Shown here in pieces: positions 15,341-24,221 of a DNA stretch of 37,116 nt; position 1 is the first letter of the stretch, and each line of letters opens with the position of its first letter. Under the pieces are notes generated by a model. It was not told the DNA's origin and did not search any database. It saw nothing but the letters and a program-made list of their open reading frames with translations. The DNA is from Halorubrum californiense DSM 19288. GTDB taxonomy: Archaea > Halobacteriota > Halobacteria > Halobacteriales > Haloferacaceae. The DNA is taken from contig NZ_AOJK01000077.1 of assembly GCF_000336875.1 (NCBI RefSeq), positions 1,555 through 38,670 of the forward strand, given 5' to 3'. Position numbers and translations under genes: made by a program.

Positions 15341-15465
15341 GGGTCACGAGAGACGAATCGAAGTGGACGGCGGAGAAAGCGAAGACGAAGACCGGAATTC
15401 TCGCGGCGATCGATCCGGATCCGTCGGCGTGACGACCGCGCCCGCCGATTCGGGCGCCTACCGGC

Positions 15466-16605
15466 TCACAGCTCGCCGAGCTTCCGGAGGAGCTGGCCGC
15501 GGTACTCCTCGTCGGCGTTGACGCCCTTGATCTCCAGGACGTTCCGCTCCAGCTTGTCGAGCGCGACGTGGAAGGCGTGTTCGGCGCCGTACCCCTCGCC
15601 GGAGCCGCCGACCTGGCCCTCGTTGGTTCGGAGGCGGATCTGGCACTGGATCAGGGGGGTGCCGCGGAGCTTCTCCTTGTGCGCGTGGAGGCGGACGTGC
15701 GCGTGGATGACGTGCATGTCCGCGTACTTGTCCGCGACCTGCTCGATGGACTCGACGATGTGTTCGCGGGAGGTCCCCTCCAGCAGGTCGACGTTGGTGA
15801 TCTGGACGTCCATCGAGTCCCGCTCGGTGAACGTGAGCGCACGCAACACGTCGGTCTTCGTCACCATCCCGGCGACGGTGTCGGCGCCCTCGGGCGTGAC
15901 GACCAGCCCGGACACCTTGTTGTCGAACATGCGCTCGACGACCGCCTGCGCGGTCTCGTCGTTCGTCGCCGTGACGACCGGGCTCGACATGATGTCGTAG
16001 ACGGGGATGTCGAGCATGCGGTCGATGTCGCCCGCGCGGTCGCCGCTGCCCTGCCGCTCCTGATCGCGGACGACGAACTCGACGATGTCGTTCGTGGTGA
16101 CGACGCCGACGAGGTGGCCGTCGTCGTCGAGGACGGGCAGCCGGGAGACGCCGTTCTCGCGGAGGCGGTTGATGGCGCGGCCGACGCTCTCCGTCTCGCC
16201 GATGCCGATCACGTCCTCGGTGGCGATCTGGCCGACGGTGATCGCGTCGAGGCTGTCGAGGACGGCCTCGAGGATCTGGTCGACCGTGACGATCCCGTAG
16301 AGCTTCTCGCCCTCGTAGACGGGCGCGATCTTCACGTCCCCCTCGACGAGGAGCCGGGCGGTCTCGCGGACGTCCTCGTGGCGGTCGACCGAGGGCGCCG
16401 GCTTCATCACCGCCGACACCTTCGTGTCGTCCTCCATGCGCGAGCGCATGAGCTGCTTCTCGCCGACGACGCCGGCGTACTCGCCGTCCTCGACGACGAC
16501 GATCCCCTTCGGGTTCTCTCGCTCGAAGATAGAACGGACCTTGGCGAGCCGCTCGTCGATGTCAACCTCGACGTATTCCGGAACCGCGATATCAGAGATG
16601 TTCAT
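15466..16605 (-). CDS. Four-CBS-domain protein with C-terminal HPF-like domain
   Basis: The 379-residue protein contains four CBS motifs in tandem: about 1-60, 63-120 (MKPAPSVDRHEDVRETARLL), 125-185 (IGIGETESVGRAINRLRENG) and 205-265 (MSSPVVTATNDETAQAVVER). CBS pairs bind adenosine nucleotides and sense energy state. The remaining 110 residues (VADKYADMHVIHAHVRLHAH, then QCQIRLRTNEGQ, then AFHVALDKLERNVL) resemble the ribosome hibernation factor/RaiA fold; this is an inference. Such a fusion would couple nucleotide sensing to ribosome silencing. The frame is open much further upstream, but MNISDIAVPEYVEVD with a TTTCAATACC box about 30 nt before it marks the true start. Confidence 0.85.
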   Translation of the reverse strand: MNISDIAVPEYVEVDIDERLAKVRSIFERENPKGIVVVEDGEYAGVVGEKQLMRSRMEDDTKVSAVMKPAPSVDRHEDVRETARLLVEGDVKIAPVYEGEKLYGIVTVDQILEAVLDSLDAITVGQIATEDVIGIGETESVGRAINRLRENGVSRLPVLDDDGHLVGVVTTNDIVEFVVRDQERQGSGDRAGDIDRMLDIPVYDIMSSPVVTATNDETAQAVVERMFDNKVSGLVVTPEGADTVAGMVTKTDVLRALTFTERDSMDVQITNVDLLEGTSREHIVESIEQVADKYADMHVIHAHVRLHAHKEKLRGTPLIQCQIRLRTNEGQVGGSGEGYGAEHAFHVALDKLERNVLEIKGVNADEEYRGQLLRKLGEL

Positions 16606-16731
16606 AGTCCAATCTGGGGATTCGACGGGCCGGGTATTGAAAGTGCGGGAGTCGTCGCGCGCGCCGGGGGCCGTCGTCAGCCGCGCGCAATCCGCCTGAA
16701 GGTATTTCAGCGTCGACGGCGAAGCCATCCC

Positions 16732-16872
16732 GTGAAGCTCTCGACCGCGCTGATCGCCGTCAGCGTCGCGCTGATCGTGATCCCGCTCCCCGCTCCGATC
16801 CCCTTCGTCGGGGTGATCGCCGGCACGCTCGCGCTGCTGGCCGGACTCTTCTTCCGGCTGTTCGGCGTGTGA
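16732..16872 (+). CDS. Small hydrophobic membrane protein (46 residues)
   Basis: A GTG at 16732 opens a 46-codon frame almost wholly hydrophobic (LSTALIAVSVALIVIPLPAP, then FVGVIAGTLALLAGLFFRLF), predicting two short transmembrane helices separated by a proline turn. A GTATTTCAG box about 25-30 nt upstream supports expression as a leaderless mRNA. It is divergent from the CBS gene and only about 80 bp from the HAD gene downstream. I do not recognise a function. The clean hydrophobic pattern in a 68% GC region, with a well-placed promoter, argues that it is a real gene. Confidence 0.6.
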   Translation: MKLSTALIAVSVALIVIPLPAPIPFVGVIAGTLALLAGLFFRLFGV

Positions 16873-16950
16873 AGACACTCCCGCGGGCCGTGAGGCCCCG
16901 CCTACTCGGCGTGTGAAACCTTTTTGCCCGTTACCCACCCACGGAGACGC

Positions 16951-17634
16951 GTGTACGACGCCGTCGTCCTCGACAACGACGGGGTGTTGGTCGGGCGGAC
17001 GCCGTTCGACACGCTCCGCGAGGCCGCCTGGGACGCGTTCGTGAGTCTCGGCGTCGAGGACCCGGACTTGGCCCACGTCGACGACGTCGCGGTCGGCGTC
17101 GACCCCGCCACCCTGACGGACATCTGCGAGCGCTACGGAGTCGACCCCGCGAAGTTCTGGCGGGTCAGAGACGAGACCGCGGCCGCGGCGCAGATCGACG
17201 CCGCACGGAAGGGGCAGAAGACGCCGTACGACGACGTCGACGCCGTCCGCGCGCTGGACGCCCCGCTCGGCGTCGTCTCCTCGAACCAGCAGGCGACCGT
17301 CGACGCCCTCCTCGACCACTTCGGGCTCGCGGGCCACTTCGAGGTCGCGTACGGCCGCGAGCCCTCGGTTGCGAGCCTCTCGCGGAAGAAGCCCTCGCCG
17401 TACTACATCGAGCGCGCCCTCGAAGACCTCGGCGCGGAGACGGCGCTGTTCGTCGGCGACAACGAGTCGGACGTGCGCGCGGCCGACAACGCCGGCATCG
17501 ACTCCGCGTTCCTCCGCCGCCCGCACCGGCGGTCGACAGAACTGGACTGCCACCCGACCTACGAGATTGACGACCTCCACGACCTCGTGAGCATCTGCGG
17601 GCGAGCGCCGGCCGACCCCGACGGCGGGGCCTGA
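16951..17634 (+). CDS. HAD-superfamily phosphatase (phosphoglycolate phosphatase-like)
   Basis: The 227-residue protein shows the HAD motifs in order: motif I VVLDNDGVLVG (nucleophile D8, acid/base D10), motif II GVVSSNQQ, motif III lysine in LSRKKPSPYY, and motif IV FVGDNESDVRAADNAG. A helical cap between residues 15 and 100 places it in subfamily I, like phosphoglycolate or beta-phosphoglucomutase-type enzymes. The substrate is unknown. GTG 16951 is chosen over a longer upstream frame because the beta1 strand follows directly (YDAVVLDND) and a T-rich box lies about 30 nt upstream. Confidence 0.88.
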   Translation: MYDAVVLDNDGVLVGRTPFDTLREAAWDAFVSLGVEDPDLAHVDDVAVGVDPATLTDICERYGVDPAKFWRVRDETAAAAQIDAARKGQKTPYDDVDAVRALDAPLGVVSSNQQATVDALLDHFGLAGHFEVAYGREPSVASLSRKKPSPYYIERALEDLGAETALFVGDNESDVRAADNAGIDSAFLRRPHRRSTELDCHPTYEIDDLHDLVSICGRAPADPDGGA

Positions 17635-17703
17635 GCCGACGGCCGACTCCCGGGCAGCCACGTCGACCAAAACGGGCATGTGGTCGGTCTCCGAAACGCG
17701 ACC

Positions 17704-18459
17704 ATGTCCTCGCCCTCCGCGAGCCCAGCCGCCGACCGAGACGCGTCGAACGTGCGATCCGTCGTCGCCCGCCACCGCCGCGCGGAGCGCGCCGTCAGTT
17801 GGACGCTCGCGCTGCTCGTCGTCGCCGCGTTCCTCTCGGCGACCGCCGTCCTCTCGTTCTGGTCCGGTGTGGCAGTGGGCACCGTTCTCGTAGTTGCGCT
17901 CCGCGCGCCGGTCTACCGACGGCGCGGCTCGACCCGCCTCCGGGCGGACGCGTCGCCCGCGGCGGTCGTCCGCGAGTTCGGGTCGTCAACGCCACCGAAC
18001 CTCGCGTTCCAGTGGGGCATCGCCGACGAGGTCCGGAGCGTCGACGGCGGGAGCGCCCCGCCCGACTCCGACGACGGAAGCGCGTCCGGGACGGCCGCGA
18101 CCTACGAGTTCTCCTACCTCTTCGGTCTCAGAACGGTCGAACTCGAAATTTCCGTCGACGTGACCGAGGGGGACGCAGTCGACGAGGTCGCTCCGGTCGG
18201 CAGAAGCGCTCCCGACGATCCGCCTGTCGCGACCGTCGAAATCGAGGGGACCGCGAACGGTCGCCCGTGGGGGTCGTACGCGGTCGCGGTCCGCGGGGGG
18301 GCCGACGGGGGAAGCGTCGTCGACGTCGAACTGGAGCCGACGCGGCGGTTCGGTCTCCGCCGGCTCCCGCAGGGGTGGGTGGGAGACCGCTACTACCCCG
18401 ACGCGCTCGCGGCGCAGGGGTACGAGGTCGTCGAGCGGACGGTGTCGCTGACGCGGTGA
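17704..18459 (+). CDS. Conserved haloarchaeal membrane protein of unknown function
   Basis: The 251-residue protein has a short polar N-terminus and two adjacent transmembrane helices (WTLALLVVAAFLSATAVLSF and SGVAVGTVLVVALRAPVY, about residues 30-75). A soluble domain of about 165 residues follows, rich in beta strands (ATYEFSYLFGLRTVELEISV; VATVEIEGTANGRPWGSYAV). The last part, GLRRLPQGWVGDRYYPDALA, looks conserved. I do not recognise a named family. The ATG at 17704 is preferred to an upstream GTG. It is 69 bp after the HAD gene, in the same direction. Confidence 0.65.
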   Translation: MSSPSASPAADRDASNVRSVVARHRRAERAVSWTLALLVVAAFLSATAVLSFWSGVAVGTVLVVALRAPVYRRRGSTRLRADASPAAVVREFGSSTPPNLAFQWGIADEVRSVDGGSAPPDSDDGSASGTAATYEFSYLFGLRTVELEISVDVTEGDAVDEVAPVGRSAPDDPPVATVEIEGTANGRPWGSYAVAVRGGADGGSVVDVELEPTRRFGLRRLPQGWVGDRYYPDALAAQGYEVVERTVSLTR

Positions 18460-18501
18460 CGGTCCGAACCGCTTTTGAATCGCCTCGCGCGAGCCGTTCG
18501 C

Positions 18502-19296
18502 ATGGAACTCCCGCCTGTCGGCCTCGGCACGATGGGGATCGACGATCCGGACGCGGTCGCGGCCGCGCTCTCACTCGGCTACCGCCACCTCGACACCGCC
18601 CGGATCTACGACAACGAGGCAGTCGTCGGCGGGGGGCTGGCCACGTGGCTCGCTGGGGACGCCGGCGCCGCGGCCGGGAACCGTGACCGCGACGACGTGA
18701 CCGTCGCGACGAAGTTGTGGATCGACGACCTCGCGGCCGACGCGGTCGGGCCCGCGGCCCGCGAGAGCGCGGCCCGACTCGGGGTCGACGCGCTCGACCT
18801 GCTGTACGTCCACCGCCCGCGCGGCGACTACGACCCCGAAGCGACGCTGCCCGCGATCGACCGACTGGTCGACGACGGGCTCGTGCGGAACGTCGGCGTC
18901 TCGAACTTCGAACTCCCGGATCTCGACCGCACGATCGAGGTTCTCGGCCGGCCGCCCGCGGCCCACCAGACGGAACTCCACCCGCTGTTCTTCGGCCCGG
19001 AACTCCTCGAACACGCCCGCGAACACGGCTACCCGGTCGTCGCGTACTCGCCGCTCGCGGGCGGGCGGGTGAGAGAGATCGACGCCGTCGTCGAGGTCGC
19101 CGAGGCGCACGGGACGACGCCCGAGACGGTCGCGATCGCGTGGGCGGCCGCGAAGGATCCGGTGGTGACGATCCCGAAGGCGTCGAGCGAGGCACACCTC
19201 CGCGCGAACCTCGCCGCGGCCGACCTCGAACTGACCGGGTCCGAGGTCGCCGCCATCGACGCCGTCGAGCGCGAGGCGGAACTGTTCCCGGAGTAA
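18502..19296 (+). CDS. Aldo/keto reductase
   Basis: The 264-residue protein is an NADPH-dependent aldo/keto reductase with a TIM-barrel fold. The catalytic tetrad is visible: D31 and Y36 in RHLDTARIYDNEAVVG, K71 in VTVATKLWID and H104 in LLYVHRPRGDYD. Downstream motifs NVGVSNFELPDL and VTIPKASSEAHL (cofactor phosphate site) are standard. It is somewhat shorter than typical AKRs (about 300), with reduced C-terminal loops, so substrate range is hard to predict. A GCTTTTGAA box about 27 nt before ATG 18502 supports this start. Confidence 0.92.
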   Translation: MELPPVGLGTMGIDDPDAVAAALSLGYRHLDTARIYDNEAVVGGGLATWLAGDAGAAAGNRDRDDVTVATKLWIDDLAADAVGPAARESAARLGVDALDLLYVHRPRGDYDPEATLPAIDRLVDDGLVRNVGVSNFELPDLDRTIEVLGRPPAAHQTELHPLFFGPELLEHAREHGYPVVAYSPLAGGRVREIDAVVEVAEAHGTTPETVAIAWAAAKDPVVTIPKASSEAHLRANLAAADLELTGSEVAAIDAVEREAELFPE

Positions 19297-19389
19297 ACGA
19301 TCTGCATACTTGGATCAAACTGGAGATAAAACGCGTTCGATGACCACGATCCCGCGTCATTTTTACCTCGGGGCCGCCGACGGCCGTAT

Positions 19390-20283
<894 letters not shown>

Positions 20284-20556
20284 GGCGAGGACGCGGCGGA
20301 GTTCGTGAGTTCACATAGTTTCTTTTCAGAAATCGGTGTCAGGTGTTCACACGGAGTTCCTCGCGGAGCGGCGGTTCTGCTGAAATCCACGAGAACCGAC
20401 GCATTCTGACCGGGTGCGGCCGATACAGAGGGCTCGCAAATCGAAGGGTACGGTACACCCGCGGTATGTGACGCGGGAGCTGTCTCAACTGCCGATTGAC
20501 CAGCGGATCAAGAAACGAACAAGTGACATTTGTATGAACGGGACCATCGTCGGACG
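20284..20556. other. Spacer between folD and the SnoaL-like gene
   Basis: No credible gene is visible in about 270 bases. The composition (for example the stretch around 20370-20460) differs from the surrounding sequence and could be an old insertion scar, but I cannot identify ends or a coding remnant. Confidence 0.3.
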
Positions 20557-20997
20557 ATGGCTGACGTATCAAACGCCACGCGGATGCGCCGGCTATTCGA
20601 GGGGGCATGGACAGACGGGGAACTCGATGTGGTCGATGCGGTCGTCGCCGATACGTTCGTTTTTACCCGCGGTGGCGAGGTCCAGACGGGCGGCGCGGAA
20701 CTCTACAAGGACCTCGTTCGCACCACGCGAGAGATGTTCCCTGACATGGAGTTCAGGGTAGACGACGTGGTCGTCGGCGAGGACGGCGACGCTGTCACGG
20801 TCCGCTGGACCATGACGGGAACGCATGAAGGCGAGTACAACGGCGTCGAACCGACCGGCCAGACGATAGAGATGGACGGCCTCGAACTCAACACGTTTGA
20901 AGACGGCCGGCTCGTCGAAACGTGTACCTACCCGCACTGGGTAGGGTTCTTGGAAGACGTCGGCGTGTTCCCGCTGACCGACTCCCGGAATCGGTAA
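20557..20997 (+). CDS. SnoaL-like (ester cyclase-type) protein
   Basis: The 146-residue protein has the NTF2-like cone fold of SnoaL/ester cyclase proteins. Recognisable segments are the first helix (RMRRLFEGAWTDGELDVVDA), TTREMFPDMEFRVDDVVVGE, VTVRWTMTGTHEGEYNGVEP and TGQTIEMDGLELNTFEDGRL followed by ETCTYPHW. This family is common in bacteria and haloarchaea, and most members have no known substrate. The ATG at 20557 gives the usual start; an upstream TTG in the same frame is less likely. No clear TATA-like box is seen. Confidence 0.8.
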   Translation: MADVSNATRMRRLFEGAWTDGELDVVDAVVADTFVFTRGGEVQTGGAELYKDLVRTTREMFPDMEFRVDDVVVGEDGDAVTVRWTMTGTHEGEYNGVEPTGQTIEMDGLELNTFEDGRLVETCTYPHWVGFLEDVGVFPLTDSRNR

Positions 20998-21053
20998 TCC
21001 GATCGCGCCGCGTGACGGCGGCCCTTTATAAACGAGCGGTCCTCGCGGTCTCG

Positions 21054-22517
21054 TCAGTCGTCGTCATCGGCCGCGGGGGCGCGGTTCCGGATTTCTATCC
21101 GGCCCTCGATCTCGGGGGCGATCCCGTGTTCGCGGGCGTAGGCGGCCAACACCTCGTACTGGATGTCCGCTTCGTCGATCCGGTGGCGCTGGCCGAGCGT
21201 CGGGTACTCGTGTTCGGAGTGGAGCAGGTACTCCGAGACGGCGACCGTGTAGCGCGCGTCCGGGTCGATGGGCTCGCCCCCGACGGTGGCCTCCAGAATG
21301 AGTTCGGCGTCGTCGTCCCAGACGACGCGGGCGTTCGAGACGTGGCCGTGCCACCAGTCCTCCTCGCCGAAGTCCACGTCCGGGGCGGCCATCTCGCGGA
21401 ACACGTCGTGGAGCTCGGCGCCGGTGACGGAGGCGAGCGCGACCGGCTCCTCGAACGGGATCAGGGAGATGAGGTCCGCCTTCGTCACGTCGCCCGCCCA
21501 CGGGTCGCCCTGCCGGAGCCCGCCGGCGTTCGAGAGCCCCACGTCGGCGTCGTGGACCCACTGGAACGCGTCCGCGACGAAGTTGCCGACGCGGCACTCC
21601 CCGCCGTGGACCACGTCGCCGGAGCGCTCGATCGGTCGGTCGACGACGTCGACGGTCTCGTCGAGGTCGGCCGCGGCCATCCGCTCGGCGAGCGCGTCGG
21701 CGAGCCCCGGCGCGGGGTCGGCCCCGTCGGGCTCGTGGAGCGTCGCGGTCGGCGGCTCTGAATCGAGGTCGATCTCGGCCACCGTCTCTCCGTTGACACC
21801 GGGCCGGACGAGGCGGGTGTCCGCGACGACCTCGTTCCGGCGACTGTGGACGTGACCGCCGAGGATCGCGTCGACGTCGAGTTCGCGCGCGAGATCGTCG
21901 TCGCCCGCGCCGAGATGCGAGAGGACGACGACGTGATCGAGCGGGCCGACGCCTGCCCGCCCTCCGCTCGCGTCCTCCTCGCTCCCTGAATCCACTTCCC
22001 CGTCCCCGCGCTCGGCGACCGCGGTCCGCATTTCCGCGAGCGCGTCGCGCGCCGCGGCGACGGGGTCGTCGAAGGAAAGGTCGGCGGCCATCGGGTTCAG
22101 CGAGTCCGTCGCGGGGTCGGTGACGCCGACGAACCCGACCGTCTCGCCGTCGACCTCGTGGGTCGCCCACGGGACGACACCCTCGTCGCGGCCGAACGGC
22201 TCGTCGGCCTCGTCGCGGACGTTCGCGGAGACGAACGTCGCGGGGGCGTCGGCGACGAGGCCGCGCAGCGCGTCGGGGCCGTAGTCGAACTCGTGGTTGC
22301 CGAACGTGTCGAAGACGGTGTCGGTCGCCTCGTAGAAGTCGAGGACCTGCCTGCCGGTCGCGACCAGCGAGAGGACGCCCGGCGCGGTCGTGTCGCCCGT
22401 GCCGACGACCGCGGCGTCCGGGCCCGAGAGCCCCCGGATCCGGCCGGCGAGCCGGGCCGCCCGCTCGGGGGCGTCGAAGACGTTCTCGATGTCGGAGTAG
22501 TGAACGAGCCGGACCAT
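21054..22517 (-). CDS. 5'-nucleotidase-like metallophosphatase
   Basis: The 487-residue protein combines an N-terminal calcineurin-like metallophosphatase domain and a C-terminal 5'-nucleotidase domain, as in UshA/CD73-type enzymes. Metal-site motifs are SDIENVF (D9, E11), GTGDTTAPG (D42), FGNHEFDYG (N74-H75), VVVLSHLGAG and ILGGHVHSR. The C-terminal domain has GECRVGNFVADAFQWV, DVGLSNAGGLRQG and the substrate-stacking part VSEYLLHSEHEYPT. The usual first motif is DxH; here it is DxE. No signal peptide is visible, so a cytosolic nucleotidase or phosphodiesterase is likely. The ATG at 22515-22517 with a CTTTTTATGC box about 33 nt upstream is the true start despite a longer open frame. Confidence 0.88.
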   Translation of the reverse strand: MVRLVHYSDIENVFDAPERAARLAGRIRGLSGPDAAVVGTGDTTAPGVLSLVATGRQVLDFYEATDTVFDTFGNHEFDYGPDALRGLVADAPATFVSANVRDEADEPFGRDEGVVPWATHEVDGETVGFVGVTDPATDSLNPMAADLSFDDPVAAARDALAEMRTAVAERGDGEVDSGSEEDASGGRAGVGPLDHVVVLSHLGAGDDDLARELDVDAILGGHVHSRRNEVVADTRLVRPGVNGETVAEIDLDSEPPTATLHEPDGADPAPGLADALAERMAAADLDETVDVVDRPIERSGDVVHGGECRVGNFVADAFQWVHDADVGLSNAGGLRQGDPWAGDVTKADLISLIPFEEPVALASVTGAELHDVFREMAAPDVDFGEEDWWHGHVSNARVVWDDDAELILEATVGGEPIDPDARYTVAVSEYLLHSEHEYPTLGQRHRIDEADIQYEVLAAYAREHGIAPEIEGRIEIRNRAPAADDDD

Positions 22518-22669
22518 TCGTTGTGTGGGCGGAGGGTCGAGCGACGCATAAAAAGCGCGGAGTGTCGACGCGGCCGCCGCGCGGGGTGCGGCGGCGACCG
22601 CGCCGCCGCCGGTCCTGCCCGCGATCTCGCCCCGTGATCCCCGCTCGCACACGCGCAGGGCATTGAAAG

Positions 22670-22793
22670 CGCTTTTATGGATGTCCTGACTACCACGGGG
22701 CACAGCCTCTGTGGGGTTGATGATGTGCCGTTCCGTTAGGGACCGACCACGGGACGGGCACGCGAGCCCGCACGGAGGATAGGTGAACAACAT
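22670..22793 (+). promoter_or_regulatory. Promoter and long leader of the L7Ae operon, possible kink-turn
   Basis: GCTTTTATGG at about 22670-22679 is a likely TATA box, predicting a leader of about 90 nt, long for a haloarchaeon. The leader has CTGA (22686-22689) and TGATGA (22718-22723), the D- and C-box sequences that form kink-turns, with CCAC/GTGG able to pair between them. A GGGC-ACGCGA-GCCC hairpin and AGGTGA before the ATG follow. L7Ae binds kink-turns, and binding to its own mRNA has been reported in Sulfolobus, so autoregulation is a reasonable inference. Confidence 0.45.
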
Positions 22794-23156
22794 ATGCCCG
22801 TTTACGTAGACTACGACACCCCGGCGGACCTCGCGGAGCGATCCCTCGAAGCGCTCGAGGTCGCCCGAGACACCGGTACAGTAAAGAAAGGAACCAACGA
22901 GACGACCAAGGCCGTCGAGCGCGGTAACGCTGATTTGGTCATCGTCGCCGAGGACGTCTCCCCCGAGGAGATCGTGATGCACCTCCCCGAACTCGCCGAG
23001 GAGAAGGGGATTCCGGTCGCCTTCGTCGACACGCAGGACGAGGTCGGACAGGCCGCCGGCCTCGAGGTCGGCTCGGCCGCCGCCGCCGTCGTCGACGCCG
23101 GCGACGCCGCCGACGACGTCGAAGACATCGGCGAGAAGGTCGCGGAGCTCCGATAA
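22794..23156 (+). CDS. rpl7ae: Ribosomal protein L7Ae (eL8)
   Basis: The 120-residue protein is archaeal L7Ae, a kink-turn binding protein shared by the large ribosomal subunit, C/D and H/ACA guide RNPs and RNase P. The RNA-binding signature [20 protein letters not shown] is intact, and [20 protein letters not shown] and [18 protein letters not shown] are typical. It is the first gene of the conserved L7Ae-S28e-L24e-Ndk operon, with S28e beginning 6 bp after its stop. Unlike most genes here, it has a leader with an AGGTGA Shine-Dalgarno sequence. Confidence 0.98.
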   Translation: MPVYVDYDTPADLAERSLEALEVARDTGTVKKGTNETTKAVERGNADLVIVAEDVSPEEIVMHLPELAEEKGIPVAFVDTQDEVGQAAGLEVGSAAAAVVDAGDAADDVEDIGEKVAELR

Positions 23157-23162
23157 CCTCCC

Positions 23163-23387
23163 ATGAGCGCAGAAGAGGGCACCGGCGACTCGACGACCGC
23201 GGAGGTCATCGAGGTCGTCGGCAAGACCGGGATGCACGGCGAGGCCATGCAGGTCAAGTGCCGCATCCAGGAGGGATCGAACCAGGGCCGGATCATCACC
23301 CGGAACGTCCTGGGTCCCGTCCGCCTGGGCGACGTGCTCCAGTTGCGGGAGACCCAGCGCGACGCCGACTCCATCGGAGGCCGATAA
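23163..23387 (+). CDS. rps28e: Ribosomal protein S28e (eS28)
   Basis: The 74-residue protein is a small-subunit OB-fold protein that contributes to the mRNA exit channel. The conserved segments are [40 protein letters not shown] and the ending RDADSIGGR. The N-terminus has a short acidic Ser/Thr-rich extension. It lies 6 bp after L7Ae and 3 bp before L24e, so the genes are co-transcribed and probably translationally coupled. Confidence 0.97.
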   Translation: MSAEEGTGDSTTAEVIEVVGKTGMHGEAMQVKCRIQEGSNQGRIITRNVLGPVRLGDVLQLRETQRDADSIGGR

Positions 23388-23390
23388 CCA

Positions 23391-23585
23391 ATGGTTGAGA
23401 AGCGAACCTGCGATTACAGCGGCGAGGAGATCGAGCCCGGCACGGGCACGATGTTCGTCAAGAAGGACGGCACCGTCCTCCACTTCGTCGACTCGAAGGC
23501 GGAGAAGAACTACTTCCTCGGCCGCGAGGCGCGCGACGTCGAGTGGACCGAGGAGGGCCACCGAGCCGGAGGCGACGAGCAGTGA
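23391..23585 (+). CDS. rpl24e: Ribosomal protein L24e (eL24)
   Basis: The 64-residue protein starts [19 protein letters not shown] and keeps the [21 protein letters not shown] segment of eL24. The zinc-finger cysteines are reduced: only the first cysteine (C7) is present where many archaeal members have four, so zinc binding may be lost. Its TGA overlaps the GTG start of ndk (GTGA, 23582-23585). Confidence 0.96.
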   Translation: MVEKRTCDYSGEEIEPGTGTMFVKKDGTVLHFVDSKAEKNYFLGREARDVEWTEEGHRAGGDEQ

Positions 23586-24061
23586 GCCACCACGACGAGC
23601 GCACCTTCGTGATGGTGAAGCCCGACGGCGTCCAGCGCGGCCTCATCGGCGAGATCGTCTCGCGCTTCGAGGACCGGGGGCTCAAGCTCGTCGCTGGGAA
23701 GTTCGTCCAGCTCGACGAGGAGCTCGCGAAATCGCACTACGGCGAACACGAGGACAAGCCGTTCTTCGACGGCCTCGTCGAGTTCATCACCTCCGGCCCC
23801 GTCTTCGCGATGGTGTGGGAGGGCGCGGACGCGACCCGTCAGGTCCGTGCGATGGTCGGCGAGACCGACCCGACCGAGTCGCCGCCGGGCACGATCCGCG
23901 GCGACTTCGGCCTCGACCTCGGCCACAACGTGATCCACGCGTCGGACCACGAGGACGAGGGCGCGAACGAGCGCGAGATCGACCTGTTCTTCGACGACGA
24001 CGAGCTCGTCGACTACGACCTCGACACCTCGGCATGGGTGTACGAGGAAGAAGACCACTGA
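23582..24061 (+). CDS. ndk: Nucleoside diphosphate kinase
   Basis: The 159-residue enzyme transfers phosphate between nucleoside tri- and diphosphates through a phosphohistidine. The active-site histidine is H119 in [12 protein letters not shown]; other signatures are [18 protein letters not shown] and [20 protein letters not shown] with GTIRGDFG. The GTG start overlaps the L24e stop codon by 4 nt, the standard archaeal arrangement. The C-terminus is slightly longer and acidic. A T6 run follows about 25 nt after the stop codon. Confidence 0.97.
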   Translation: MSHHDERTFVMVKPDGVQRGLIGEIVSRFEDRGLKLVAGKFVQLDEELAKSHYGEHEDKPFFDGLVEFITSGPVFAMVWEGADATRQVRAMVGETDPTESPPGTIRGDFGLDLGHNVIHASDHEDEGANEREIDLFFDDDELVDYDLDTSAWVYEEEDH

Positions 24062-24086
24062 CGCCGCGGCTCTCGGAGCGTTTCAC

Positions 24087-24092
24087 TTTTTT
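24087..24092 (+). terminator. T-run after ndk
   Basis: TTTTTT about 26 nt downstream of the stop codon, probably ending the ribosomal operon. Confidence 0.45.
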
Positions 24093-24221
24093 CCGCTGCC
24101 CGCCGAGCTCCCGCTCAGTCGGCACACCGCGTTTCCGGTGAATCACGCCCGGGAACTCGTCGCAGTCGCTCGGTTCTCGTGAGAAATCTGTTTATAAATC
24201 GGCCGAGACGCCCCCGCCGTC

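Noticed and set aside
15466-17775. A 769-codon open frame on the minus strand
   Set aside because: Only the last 379 codons encode the CBS protein. The upstream part is the antisense of the HAD gene, and a promoter sits at the internal start.
20339-20460. Insertion-sequence remnant after folD
   Set aside because: The composition is odd, but no inverted ends or transposase fragment could be recognised.
21054-23561. An 835-codon open frame on the minus strand
   Set aside because: The metallophosphatase starts at 22517. The rest is antisense to the ribosomal operon, a high-GC artefact.
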